This document shows positions 47,851 to 61,000 of a stretch of 64,000 nt of DNA, piece after piece; the stretch's first letter is position 1; the number at the start of each line of letters is the position of its first letter. The stretch spans positions 34,065 through 98,064 of the forward strand of contig CAJQUN010001159.1 in the NCBI GenBank assembly GCA_907163345.1. The letters are read 5' to 3'. This stretch comes from Haberlea rhodopensis. Its lineage: Eukaryota > Streptophyta > Magnoliopsida > Lamiales > Gesneriaceae. Below the pieces are notes generated by a model, which was given only the letters and a program-made list of their open reading frames with translations, was not told the DNA's origin and made no database searches. The translations under genes were made by a program, and so were the position numbers.

Positions 47851-49200
47851 TTCGGTCTGTCGAGTCCATATTTCCGCTTGATACTGATAGCTCTCCAGGT
47901 TCATCACGGTATTCTATGGCTCAGTCACCTGACCTCTCGGTCCCAGCACCTCTATTTCTACATGTGCCTCGCGCCCCACCATCCACTCCGACAGAGCTCT
48001 CACGTCCATCACTGGAGATCTCCACTAACTCATCTGCGCCTCCTTTATCCTCCGCCTCCTTTACCCTATGCTCCAGTCACCTCTACCTGTCATTCGCATG
48101 CTACAGAACCATCTCGCACACATGGTATGAGAAAAAACAGTCAAAATAATATTTCAAGCCCAAGTCACTACAGGCTACCACCAAACAACCGCTTCCATCT
48201 GATACTGAACTAACCACTGTTTACCGCTCTCTCTCGTCATGGAACTTGGGATCTTGTTCTACCTCCAAAAAATTCAAATATAATCGGATGGAAATGGGTG
48301 TTTCGCATCCAACGCAAACCCGACAGATCTCTTGACAAATATAAAGCTCGCCTGGTTGCCAAAGGGTTTCACCAACATCCTGGTATTGATTTCTCTGAAA
48401 TTCAGCCATGTTGTTAAGCCCGTTACTATCCGTACAGTGCTATACATTGCATTATCACAGAACTGGCCCATGCGTCAACTTGACATCAGCAATACCTTTC
48501 TACATGGCACTCTCTCATAGCCCGTTTATATGGCACAACCTCCTGGATTCTTGGATGGTACCCGCCCATCTCACATCTGTCACCTGACGAAATCTCTCTA
48601 CGACCTTCCTCAAGCACCCGGGCTTGGTATCAGGCCCTTAGCTCATCGCTAATTTCATTCATGCTCACACAGTCTCTCTCCGACACATCTATGTTCATTC
48701 TTCACCGAGGTCAGGCTCATCTCTTTGTTCTAGTGTATGCGGATGACCTTATAATCACTGGCTCTACTCAATCCTCACCACTTCCGTCATTCAACATCTA
48801 CGACTCACTTTGCTGTCAAAGATCTAGGAGTACTATCCGACTTTCTTGGTATTCAGGTCGCACACGGCAAAGACGGCCTTTTCCTGTCTCAACACAAGTA
48901 TACCCTTGATTTGCTTCGTCGCCATCATATGGATGGTGCTAAGCCCCTACTCGTCTAGCTTTGCACCTGTCATGCACTCGCGTATGAAGCATATTGCCAT
49001 TGATCTTCACTTCGTCCGTGACTTATCCTCCGAAGGCATTCTGATTGTCTCCTATGTCAACACTCTTGATCAATTGGCTGATATCATCACTAAGCCTCTT
49101 CATCGCACACGATTTGATCTCCTACGTTCCAAAATCTCTGTGGCCAATGTCACCTCGATTTTGCGGGGGCGTATTACGGATACATCTAGATACGTTCCCT
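47851..49200 (+). pseudogene. Copia pol relic (RT to RNase H), plus strand
   Basis: Scattered frames read GWKWVFRIQRKPDRSLDKYK, ARLVAKGFHQHPGIDFSE, MRQLDISNTFLHGTLS, FVLVYADDLIITGS (the YADD catalytic box), LSQHKYTLDLL and KHIAIDLHFVRD...QLADIITKPLH. This is the order of Copia RT and RNase H. Many frameshifts and stops occur, and most of RNase H is deleted between GAKPLL and KHIAIDLHF. GCGGGGGCGTATT (49163) is a probable polypurine tract. The 5' part lies on neither side of the chromovirus within the window. Confidence 0.8.
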
Positions 49201-49542
49201 GGTTAACAAAGATTATGGTTTAGAATCAATTGCGATCCTTTTATGGTAGGAATCAAATCAACACCATTAAATTCAAATTCTATTATTTTGACCCCTTAAA
49301 AGTTTTTATGTACTTCATTTTTCATGTTAATATTTTTTGTCCCGTACGGCCATTGAAGGAGGCTATTATAAGTTTCACCAATCCTTCCCCATGGGCCAAG
49401 GCACCAAGTATAGTACAACAGTTTGATTGGAAATTCTTGCCTTGTACTGTAACAGTATCATAGAAGGAGGCAGCCGAATGGTATGGCATCATTCGATGAC
49501 TCCAATATTACTATACCAATGCATGTGTTGGATTCCATCACA
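49201..49542 (+). other. Copia 3' LTR remnant and GST promoter region
   Basis: Sequence after the Copia polypurine tract probably includes LTR remnants, but no end was found. The part nearest 49540 is the upstream region of the GST gene. No coding sequence is supported. Confidence 0.35.
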
Positions 49543-49550
49543 TATAAAAA
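49543..49550 (+). promoter_or_regulatory. TATA box of the GST gene
   Basis: TATAAAAA in the context CACATATAAAAACCCC, about 80 bp upstream of the GST start codon. Position and sequence fit a plant core promoter. Confidence 0.6.
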
Positions 49551-49623
49551 CCCCTCAAAACTTAAGACCTTGTACAAAATTCACAATAAATTCAAAACAC
49601 AGTAAGTTTTCAAAGAATAGGGA

Positions 49624-51263
49624 ATGTCAACAAGTGATGCAAAGCTTCTAGGAACATGGTCTTGCCCGTATGTGAATCGGGTTCAACTTGCTCTAAAGTT
49701 AAAATCTATAGAGCATGAATTCATTGAAGATATTCCCTACAAAAAAGTGAGATCCTACTAAAATATAATCCAGTCCATAAGAAAATCCCAGTTCTTATCC
49801 ATGGCAAGAAGCCGGTATGCGAATCACTTATCACTGTGCAGTATATCGATGATGCTTGGCCTACTAGTCCTTCCTTCTTCCCTGCTGATGCATATGAACG
49901 TGCACTATCTCGTTTTTGGGCAGACTATATTGATACTAAGGTACATTTAATTTCCCTTGTCTTATATATGCATATATTCCTTAATTTTAAAGAAAGAACA
50001 AAGAAACATTTAAAGTTGATAAAAAGGAAGCATATGACTTGATGAAAATATTCGAAGTTGTAGATTTAAAATGAATTGGAGAACATGAGATTTTTAGAAT
50101 GGAGTATTTTAATTGTCAAACTCGTGCACGAAACTCCCATGTACGGGATCCGGAAAGAGGTCGAGCCAATTTAAGTCTAATGTAGCAACTTTCCCTTGCT
50201 GATTGCTGATTGAGTGGCTGATTGAGTGGGGGCAAAAGCCCAGATCCTAATAGAGGTACAAATTATACTATGCTGCATTAAATTTCAAAGGTGGTGGTTG
50301 TACGATGAAAATTAGCTAAATGATTAAGCTGTTAAGAATCCATTTTCAATACATGCAAAAAATCTAATTATTATTTGCTCAAAAAAAAATCTAATATTTA
50401 CTTAGACAGTCGAATGACCACTTTCTCAATTTGAGTTTGCACTCGCTATCATCTAATATTTCCAAAGGCGAGATTTTTTTTCCTGACCATTCAAATGTTG
50501 TACCTCATGTATGAGCGAATAGTGCAATCAATAATTTTTATTTTGATTGTACTGTTTCAGTGATTTCCAAGATATAATTATTTCTCCTCAATACAGATCC
50601 TCCCGAGATAGGTTCATGGTCATATATCATTCTCTGCGAGATGTTATGTGCCATATTGACTTAATTAGATCTTGAAATATCATATCTAAAAGTTATAACC
50701 TAAATTACCCAAACAAGGCATGCGGTTGATAATTTTGGATATTTGACATCCTTTTTTTCTTGATTCATTGACAAATCCTTAATCCCAAACGTTGTGTGAA
50801 TGAAATTTGAGCACTTGAATTAATTTCTTGAATTCCTTCATTGAATTTGTGTATACTTGAACATAAACTTGTTAAATAATTTCAGTGGTATCCATTAGTC
50901 AAAGTTCTCAGAGGATCAGAAGAGGAGGAGGAAAGAACAGCTCTTATACAGAAAGTGTCTGAAGGACTACTGTTGCTTGAGGAAGTTTTCATCAAATGCA
51001 GCAACGGTAAGCCTTATTTCGGAGGCGAAAACATCGGTTTCCTCGACATTGTTCTTGGATCCACTTTGAAATGGCTTAAGGTGACAGAGATAGTTCTGGA
51101 AATTGAACTGCTGGATCAAAACAAGACTCCGGAATTGGCTAAATGGGCACGTTCCTTTTGCTCAGACAACGTCGTTAAGGATGTTTTGCCGGATACTCAG
51201 AGGCTTTTGGAACTTTATAGGAAGATCCAAGATTTTATAAAAGCTGGTTCTAAGTGGAATTAA
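49624..51263 (+). pseudogene. Tau-class glutathione S-transferase, frameshifted in exon 1
   Basis: Exon 1 is 49624-49940 (donor GTACAT), exon 2 is 50886-51263 (acceptor TTTCAG, stop TAA). The two-exon layout and ~230-aa length fit tau GSTs. The N-terminal thioredoxin-like part reads MSTSDAKLLGTWSCPYVNRV...LALKLKSIEHEF. The later part, in a shifted frame, has ESL, TVQYIDDAWP and ERALSRFWADYID. Exon 2 gives the helical domain (WYPLVKVLRG, SEGLLLLEEVF, GGENIGFLDIVLGSTLKW, LAKWARSF). The A tract at 49741-49746 has six A where seven would keep the frame, so translation stops soon after. At the usual catalytic serine position this protein has WSCPY, putting Cys where Ser is expected. GSTs conjugate glutathione to electrophiles in the cytosol. 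The frameshift could also be a base-calling error. Confidence 0.85.
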
Positions 51264-53279
51264 TGCTTATTGTTTACTGTTTTTCTTCTGTCATGGATTC
51301 TAGTTGCCTTTTTAGGAGCCCATTGGCCAAGAAAATGGGGTACAAGAAACAATAACTATTTGGAAGATGTGTTTTAGGAAATGGATTGCACTGTTTCATT
51401 CATGATAAAGTTGAAATCATAAATTTCTTATTGTTATTTTGCTTGCTTACGTTGGTGAGGCTAGAAGAGTAAAACGTGATGACCCAAAACTTTACATGTT
51501 CATCCATAAGCATCAAAACATATGCATCATTCCATGAATAGAATTTATCCTTGCACCATTTTTGAGAAATCAGGTTTCAAATGAAGACTTTTTAATTACT
51601 TGTGAATTCCTAGGTGCTGAATATTATACAAATTGGTCAGAAAATGCTACTACCAATTGGAAGGATTGCTCCTAGTACACCTAAAAATATTGAGAAATGG
51701 AAACAGGGTATGAATTGTTCTAATTTAGTAATTTAGTGGATTTCATCTATGTAAGATTTGAAACTTCATTATGAATTCAAATTAAAGAGTATGCTTAGTA
51801 TAGAGTTAAATCATTAGGAATTCAAGTTAGACGATTTTGAATGTAATTAAAAGTAAGAATAGGGATTCAATATTTGTGAGCTTAAGTAGTATAATATGAA
51901 TGAAATGTATGGGACTACCTTTAATGGTGTAAAATATGAAGTTCGTTATTTGGACATATCATACATAACATGTAGATACTATTGTTGATACTAAAACATT
52001 TGATATTGAAATTGGTTGCCTTTAATATGTTTATAGGTCAAAATCTCAATAAATGTGCAGATGAGACCAATTAAGTAAAATCATCGCGATACGGACAAAA
52101 ACTTGTGAGTATAATTCTGATAACTTGGTCTTTAACTTTATGTGGGTGTATGATATGTATTTTAAATGAATGAATGGACTTGGTGAATCATGTGTTTTGA
52201 TGATTGGATGCCTTATATATGTGAAATGTAAATTATTGATTTAAAGTGATTTTACAGATGAGCTATTACTCTATTAGTGATGTTGTGATGAATTGCATGA
52301 TTATGTGATATGCATTCATAAGAGATTAATGGATTATGTTATGGCCACTAATGACCTTGAACCATGCGTTACTGAATTACATAATTACAGAATACGGATC
52401 CCGAGTTCATTGAACTCATGGGATATACAGTACAGAGTGCTATGGCTATATTCGTGATCACGATTCGTTCTTGGTATTAGTTGGTCCATAACACTAAAAG
52501 AAAATGACTAGACATGTGCATTTATATGTTATGTGACTGATATAAATTGTATGTGTGAATTTGTTATCAATCATGTACTTACATGGAGTTAATTAACATA
52601 TTATTTGAATATGCTAATTGAGAATGTAATTCACCAAATGCAAATTATTTTTCAGTTGATGTAGATAGAAGTTGACTCTACAAGGTGATTTCTACATATT
52701 TTGAAGTATGGATCCAAGGTTGGCCGGCTGACTCTAGTAGTTCTGTGAGACCCCGTTATCTAAACAAGATTCTAAGGTGCAATTAAGAGAACTAATCATT
52801 CATAAATCATAGTATTAGGCCGTGTTGATAATCCCGAGCTTAAGAGTTACAGTACCAAAGAAGTTCAAAAGGAATTAGATACATTCCTAACAAAAGTGTA
52901 CTAAACTAAAGCTTTAGTCTACACTATGTAGAAGCTATACAAAAGTAATTTCTGTTCTGCTAATCCTGTAGCACTCCTTACGCTCAGCGTATCAACCCCG
53001 ACCCTGGTTCTCCATGTCAAAAGCACCTACAAAGACAACCCCCAACACATGAGCACATGGTAATTCATATTCTACATAATATGAATGTAAAGCGTAAATG
53101 CATAAACCATAGATATAAATACTTCCTGAATTCCAATGCATTTAAAACGCCCATTTTGGATGTCCATGTACCATAACTCATAATTAAATCAATAACTGAT
53201 ATTACGATTTTAAACAAATGTCATGACATAACTTCACTTCTTAAATCTTGAAATCAATCCTTAGTCAGTTCATCATCAG

Positions 53280-53470
53280 TGTATTTTAATGCCCTTTGCT
53301 TCATAACTTTAGAACAAGCGGACCTCCCCCCCTCGCTTCATCATATAAGCGGCATTTCTAACCTCGCTTCATATGGCAAACCCTCGCTTCAATGTGCAAG
53401 AGGACCTCCACCCCCTCGCTTCACATTTTAGCGGCATAGTAGCGGCAAGCATTAAAATCATCACTGTGAT
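53280..53470. repeat. TCGCTT...GCGGC micro-hairpin cassette, repeat A
   Basis: A block opening GTGTATTTTAATGC and closing AAGCATTAAAATCATCACTG surrounds five or so TCGCTTCA...AGCGGCA pairs. The same cassette, with the same borders, is tandemly amplified in the LARD interior (43465-43995) and present in repeat B near 60003-60190. Confidence 0.85.
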
Positions 53471-53807
53471 AACCGTGACTCGTGGAATACGCACCAAATG
53501 TTCCACAACATACATATGCAACTACAATGCATAATCAACATGTATCACACTCACAATGCATAAACTGATACATACTTGCATCTATCGTGTGTCAAATTAA
53601 TAAACATATAATACATGTTACCGTTGGGTGCCCGTACGTCGCTTACGTACCTTTCCAAAATATGGTATGTCGCAGGACTCTATCCCCCGCGTTGTGTGGC
53701 TATCTGTGAAGGCTCTACACAAGTGTACAACACAATAGTAGATGCCAATAATAGCCCAATACCAAAAATCCTACAATAAATAACCAAAACACATAATTTG
53801 GCTTCTC

Positions 53808-54018
53808 GCGATCGATCGCCAATAAGCCCTGATCGATCGCGAGATGCTACTTGCCTCAACATTCAAAATTCTATTCTTCCGCGATCGATCGCTGAAGTTG
53901 TGCCGATCGATCGCGACATAGCCGATCGATCGCGCCAAACTCGCGATCGATCGCCGAATGTTTTCTGCCTCGTACTCTGGTTCTCGCGATCGATTGGAAA
54001 ACGCGCCGATCGATCGCC
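53808..54018. repeat. GATCGATC palindrome cluster, repeat A
   Basis: GCGATCGATCGC and close variants (CTGATCGATCGC, GCCGATCGATCGC, GCGATCGATTGG) recur eight or nine times between 53808 and 54018. The matching cluster in repeat B has slightly different decay. Confidence 0.9.
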
Positions 54019-54771
54019 AATACCTACAATCGCGAGAAATCGTCATTTTCGAACACATTCCCAAAGCTATCATAAAATGCACCATAAATCATCATCCCCC
54101 AACAACTTAACATGCAAAATACACCAATATACTACCATGTAGCTATACAAAACAATAATCTCATCAAAAGCTATTACACATGACATTTCTACACAACACA
54201 ATAACTCTCCTTAAACAAGAATTAAACCAAGACAAGACATGGTTCCTCACACGTTTTGCTCCAACTTTTAGCAAGGTTTCAAGGCTTGATTGCAGATTTC
54301 TTCTTCCAACTTCCTTAGCAGATGCTGGACGAAATGGGGGAGAAAGATTGGGGAGAAATGGAGTGATAGAGATTGAGTGGTGGAGAGGTAAAGTGAGGTA
54401 TGGGGTACTGAAGATAGGCATGGGCTGGTAGGGGGGTGGGTGATGATGGGTTGACATGTAGTGTTTTAATTGTGTCCCGGCATTTAGCACGATGTGTTAA
54501 AATATCCTCACATGATATTTTATAGCATTTATTCAATAAAACACTTCTAATTTCAAATTAAACATGCTATACCACAATTACCAACACACACCCCAAATAA
54601 TCATGCCATAACTCAAATCCCCAACATATATCACATACACCCTGAAATGCATTACTAGGTCATGACCACCACATGACTAAGCATTTCCCCAATATCATAA
54701 TTCAACACTAATAAATTAACACCAAAATCCTCATACAACATAATGCACATAATCATTTCGGGGATATCACA

Positions 54772-57700
54772 AGTTCTCCCTCAGCTAATCATTTGCATAT
54801 ACTGTATAGGTTTTTGGTTGGGTTGTAGGGGTACAATCTTGGTTATTTTTGTGACACATATATCTATATGCCTTGTAAATTATAGTATTTTAAATTTCTT
54901 AATTAGATGATATGAAATTGCAATCTTCACTGCCATTAAATGTTATGCTATAGATATGAAACATGTCTTTGTGTTATGTGTATGGGGTGTCACATAAACT
55001 CTTATTTTCGCTATATAATATGAGAGCTAAAGGCAGTTTATGTGCTTAAAAAAACTACAAGCATGGACAAAGACTTGCGGGAATAGGTGGGAAGTACAAA
55101 ATTATTGGGGTGAGTTCAACCTAGCATGAGGCCAATACCCAAATGGTCCAAATTTGCTTTGAATATATGTGTTTCACTTTTTACGTGGACTACATATAAG
55201 TCCCCAAAATGTATAATTCTTAATACAATTAACTTTTTTTGCAAAAAGATTAAGGACATGTTTACTTTAAAAAAAAAATAACTTGAACATATAATTTTGA
55301 ATCAATAAAATTTTTGTGTTTGATAGAAAAATCATGAGCCAAGAAATGTTTCATATTTTAATAATTGGATAAGTTTCAAATATGATATCATAGAATATGG
55401 GCAATTGCAATAGCAGTCCCAAACTTTTAAAACTAATCAAATATAATCTCATAGAAATTGTTTTAATAAAAAAAATCTCAAACTTTTATTTTTAATCGAT
55501 GTTAGTTCCGAACTTCTTGTTTTAATCAAAAGCGGTACATACCAACCCCACCCACCATTCTTTTTCCTGTTGATGAGTTGAGAATGGAATCCCTACAAGA
55601 ATTTTATTGCATTTTCAAGGCAAAGGATGAGGAAAGAAGAGGTTGATCACATGGATGGTGGGATACATAAACCTTAGAGGTTTGGAAAAAGGGTCCAACT
55701 ATTTTTTAAGATCTAAAAACTTCTTCTCCTCTCATCTCTCTCTCTTTTATAACGATGAGACCTCCTACTTTTCATCATCTTCTTTGTGAAGAAGTTTCTG
55801 GTTGGTCCATATATGCCTCGTGTTTAGCTATTTGTGTTGTCCTTTTCTGCACCTTCCTACTTCCTCTTCCTTTCTGTTCCATTTTCGCAAGGGTTTCCGC
55901 TTATCGGGAAAAGCTATTCTCTTGGTTTGTCGTCCGTTGACTTCAGGAGCTTCTGCCTGGTGGAATGTTGGAGCCCGTCGATGTCATGACCGTGTTTGTT
56001 TTTGTGTGGAGGTGGGCGCTCCTGGAGGGCCTTTTGTCCATAGGGGCGTGGTTTCTAACTTCGATGGTCACATTGTGGGGGCTGATTGGTTTTTCCTCGG
56101 TTCTCTGGGCTCCTGGCATCGGTCAGTACTTCTTTTCTTCCGCCTATCGGCTGCGTGGCAACAACGCCGTTTGTCATGAGTGTACTATGTAGGTATGCCC
56201 GGGATTTGGGTGCATCCTAGGCATTATTTTGGGATAAGCGTGCAAGTACCTTTCCTTTTGGTACCATATCTCATTACTTACTTTATCTTTATATGCTTTT
56301 GTGTGGGTTGATATCTCTGTGGTTTTGTTGTTGTCCTATGATATCTTTCTATAGATATATATGACTAATATCTTGCTGGTTCGATGGTGGGTTTTTTGGC
56401 TTGGTTTTTATGCTAGGGTATCAGTTGATCTTGACTACTGGGCTAGTTGAATTTGTGCGCCATCCAGTGATCTTTGGTCTATGGATCTCTGATTGCAATT
56501 TGCTACACAGTGTTGTGTTGTGCAGTGCCGTGCCAGACAAAGACTAGTAATATGGGACTGCTGGGCCAAAGGGTGGCACGGCATGACACTGTAGCAAGAT
56601 TTTTTTTAAATGTAAGCGATTGATTGGCAGTTAAGTGTCGATCGATCGCTACATGCCATACAATTGCCTACCAAATGTGCTTGATTGATCGGTCAGCACA
56701 ACGGCTGATCGATTGGTCAAGCACCAACGGGCAAAAACACTTAAAAATAAAAAAAAAATTGAATTGGGGCCGTGCCGGGGCCGCATAAAAAATGGGACGG
56801 GCCCGGCACGGACAATGCCAGGCGACACGAATTAGCCCGGTATGGCCTGTTTGACATCTATTTAATTGTATATCATTGTTATATATTTTAAAGAAGCGAC
56901 CGATCGCTTTTTTCCGAAGTTTCTTATCATAATCCTGTTTATTTTCTTCCATTATATTTAGCATGAGTCGTAACTTTTTAGAATTTCGATATGATGACAA
57001 TTTGCAATTCTTTTGTTAGTTCAATGGAAACTAAATTTATAAAATATTGGGAACAAATACCATTAGTGCATTGCAATCTCAACATTATTAGACCCTAGTC
57101 AAGGATTATGACCATTTGAAACATTATTTTATTATTCACAATTTTTGGAGAAAATGTTGACGATCAAATAAGTCAATAATCATTCTCTCTAAAAATATGT
57201 TTCAGTTTTATTATTGTGAATAGGTAAGAGGAGCATCGCAACAATTGGAGGTTGAAGAAGAAGGCAATTATCATTCAGGAGGCGGAGGGGTAAATTTGCT
57301 TAGGTGTCTTGGCATGAAAAAACTTAAGAGACGATGACCCTATTCTAACACGTCGAATGAGTTGCAATTTTTTTTCAATCAAAAATTTAGAACATAAGAC
57401 ACCTTCAACGTATTACAGTGGTGGAAGACGAATGCAAGACAATACTCTATCTTAGCCACAATAGCTAAAGACGTGTTCGCGGTACAAGCATTAAGTGTTG
57501 CATTGGAATTAGCCTTCTCAACATGTGGCCAAATAATTGGAGACTATAGAAGTAATCTTTATATTGATTCATCATGCATGCTTACATTACTCAAGAATTG
57601 GTTTGAAGCAGAATGTAAGAATAGAAAGAATGAGCAGTAGATGAATTCGAAAGTCATCATTCCGAAGAAGAAGAAAAATGAACGAAAATAATACTCATCA

Positions 57701-58009
57701 ATTATGATGAATAATATTATTTATTTCAATTTCAATTGATGTAACTCTCATTTATATACTTTATTGTAAGTTTGAAGAAAACAATTATCAATGAAGAAGA
57801 AAATACACTGAATATTTTATGAATCTTTTGATTAATTAAAAAATAAACAAAAAATTTGTTGATCACTTGCCTTGGGCGATCGATCGCTGCCCACAAAAAC
57901 ATTTTATTAAAAATGTTCGATCCAAAATCGGTCCAGTAACACCCCTATGTTATACTAATTTAGGAGTTAAGTTTACAAAAATATGTATCATTTTCATCGG
58001 ACTTGAAAA
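54772..58009. other. Intergenic DNA between the long repeats
   Basis: 54772-55740 is AT-rich with no gene. 55740-56250 is richer in GC with overlapping small open frames (for example 55755-55940, hydrophobic) but no recognised domain. 56515-56860 carries GC-rich GTGCCGTGCC / GGGCCCGGCACGG text like a hAT terminus, with TTTGACATCTA at the right. Isolated GATCGATCGC copies occur at 56640 and 57877. A hAT transposase remnant is listed separately. Confidence 0.4.
57341..57640 (+). pseudogene. hAT transposase C-terminal fragment
   Basis: An open frame without a start codon (57404-57640) reads VLQWWKTNARQYSILATIAK, DVFAVQALSVALELAFSTCG, QIIGDYRSNL and LLKNWFEAECKN, then TAG. This is the hAT C-terminal dimerisation domain, whose LxxxARDVLAIxxxSVASExAFS-GR pattern is diagnostic. 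A further in-frame stop lies just upstream, after ELQFFFNQKF. The DDE core and BED finger are absent. Its small size and missing ATG would hide it from simple ORF lists. Confidence 0.85.
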
Positions 58010-61000
58010 TGGGGTACAAGAAACAATAACTATTTGGAAGATGTGTTTTAGGAAATGGATTGCACCGTTTCATTCATGATAAAGTCGAAATCATAAATTT
58101 CTTATTGTTATTTTGCTTGCTTATGTTGGTGAGGCTAGCATTGTCGTCGTGGAGGTGATGAAGTTAAAATAAAAAAAATTTAGAAGTGTAAAATGTGATG
58201 ACCCGAGACTTTACGTGTTCATTCATAAGCATCATAATATATGCATCATTCCATGAATAGAATTTATCCTTGCACCATGTTTTGAGAAATCAGGTTTCAA
58301 ATGAAGACTTTTTATTACTTGTGGATCCCTAGGTGCTGAATATTATACAAATTGGTCAGAAAATGCTACTACCAATTGGAAGGATTGTTCCTAGTACACC
58401 TAAAAATATTGAGAAACGGAAGCAGGGGATTCCACGTATGAATTGTTCTAATTTAGTAATTTAGTGGATTTCATCTATGAAAGATTTGAAAATTCATTAT
58501 GAATTCAAATTAAAGAGTATGCTTAGTAGAGTTAAATCATTAGGAATTCAAGTTAGACGATTTTGAATGTAATTAAAAGTAAGAAGTAGGGATTCAATAT
58601 TTGTGAGCTTAAGTAGTATAATATGAATGAAATGTATGGGACTACCTTTAATGGTGTAAAATATGAAGTTCATTATTTGGACATATCATACATAACATAT
58701 AGATACTATTGTTGATACTAAAACATTTGATATTGAAATTGGTTGCCTTTAATATGTTTATAGGTCAAAATCTCAATAAATGTGCAGATGAGACCAATTA
58801 AGTAAATCATCGCGATACGGACAAAAACTTGTGAGTATAATTCTGATAACTTGGTCTTTAACTTTATGTGGGTGTATGATATGTATTTTAAATGAATGAA
58901 TGGACTTGGTGAATCATGTGTTTTGATGATTGGATGCCTTATATATGTGAAATGTAAATTATTGATTTAAAGTGATTTTACAGATGAGCTATTACTCTAT
59001 TAGTGATGTTGTGATGAATTGCATGATTATGTGATATGCATTCATAAGAGATTAATGGATTATGTTATGGCCACTAATGACCTTGAACCATGCGTTACTG
59101 AATTACATAATTACAGAATACGGATCCCGAGTTCATTGAACTCATGGGATATACAGTACAGAGTGCTATGGCTATATTCGTGATCACGATTCGTTCTTGG
59201 TATTAGTTGGTCCATAACACTAAAAGAAAATGACTAGACATGTGCATTTATATGTTATGTGACTGATATAAATTGTATGTGTGAATTTGTTATCAATCAT
59301 GTACTTACATGGAGTTAATTAACATATTATTTGAATATGCTAATTGAGAATGTAATTCACCAAATGCAAATTATTTTTCAGTTGATGTAGATAGAAGTTG
59401 ACTCTACAAGGTGATTTCTACATATTTTGAAGTATGGATCCAAGGTTGGCCGGCTGACTCTAGTAGTTCTGTGAGACCCCGTTATCTAAACAAGATTCTA
59501 AGGTGCAATTAAGAGAACTAATCATTCATAAATCAGTATTAGGCCGTGTTGATAATCCCGAGCTTAAGAGTTACAGTACCAAAGAAGTTCAAAAGGAATT
59601 AGATACATTCCTAACAAAAGTGTACTAAACTAAAGCTTTAGTCTACACTATGTAGAAGCTTTACAAAAGTAATTTCTGTTCTGCTAATCCTGTAGCACTC
59701 CTTGCAGCTCAGCGTATCAACCCCGACCTTGGTTCTCCATGTCAAAAGCACCTACAAAGACACCCCCAACACAAGAGCACATGGTAATTCATATTCAACA
59801 TAATATGAATGTAAAGCGTAAATGCATAAACCATAGATATAAATACTTCCTGAATTCCAATGCATTTGAAACGCCCATTTTGGTTGTCCCTGTACCATAA
59901 CTCATAATTAAATCAATAACTGATATTACGATTTTAAACAAATGTCATGACATAACTTCACTTCTTAAATCTTGAAATCAATCCTTAGTCAGTTCATCAT
60001 CAGTGTATTTTAATGCCCTTTGCTTCATAACTTTAGAACAAGCGGACCTCCCCCCCCCTCGCTTCATCATATAAGCGGCATTTCTAACCTCGCTTCATAT
60101 GGCAAACCTCGCTTCAATGTGCAAGCGGACCTCCACCCCCTCGCTTCACATTTTAGCGGCATAGTAGCGGCAAGCATTAAAATCATCACTGTGATAACCG
60201 TGACTCGTGGAATACGCACCAAATGTTCCACAACATACATATGCAACTACAATGCATAATCAACATGTATCACACTCACAATGCATAAACTGATACATAC
60301 TTGCATCTATCGTGTGTCAAATAATAACATATAATATATACATGTTACCGTTGGGTGCCCGTACGTCGCTTACGTACCTTTCCAAAATATGGTATGTCGC
60401 AGGACTCTATCCCCTGCATTGTGTGGCTATCTTTGAAGGCTCTACACAAGTGTACAACACAATAGTAGATGCCAATAATAGCTCAATACCAAAATCCTAC
60501 AATAAATAACCAAACACATAATTTGGCTTCTCGCGATCGATCGCCAATAAGCCCCGATCGATCGTGAGATGCTACTGCTACTGCCTCAATATTCAAATTC
60601 GGTCTTCTGCGATCGATCGCTGAAGTTGTGCCGATCGATCGCGACATCGCTGATCGATCGCGCCAAACTCGCGATCGATCTCCGAATGTTTCTGCCTCTC
60701 TGCCTCGTACTCTGGTTCTCGCGATCGATCGGAAAACGCGCCGATCGATCGCCAATACCTCCAATCGTGAGAAATCGCCATTTTCGAACACATTCCCAAA
60801 GCTATCATAAAATGCACCATAAATCATCACCCCCCAACAACTTAACATGCAAAATACACCAATATACTACCATGTAGCTATACAAAACAATAATCTCATC
60901 AAAAGCTACTACACATGCCATTTCTACACAACACAATAACTCTCCTTAAACAAGAATTAAACCAAGACAAGACATGGTTCCTCACCCTTTTTGCTCCAAC

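Larger units (their letters stand above)
51336..54771 (-). mobile_element. LTR-like long repeat A (~3.44 kb)
   Basis: Starts TGGGGTACAAGAAAC just after the GST 3' region and ends GGGGATATCACA. It is collinear with repeat B (58010-61518) throughout, apart from small indels (for example ~45 bp missing near 51467). It contains a GCGATCGATCGC cluster and TCGC...GCGGC micro-hairpins. A weak CTCCCT tract follows its right end, then unrelated sequence, so it is probably a solo LTR or a truncated element. Its left boundary is inferred from where homology with B begins. Confidence 0.7.

Noticed and set aside
55755..56192. Three overlapping hydrophobic frames
   Set aside because: Different frames of the same GC-richer DNA; no domain and no clear splice structure.
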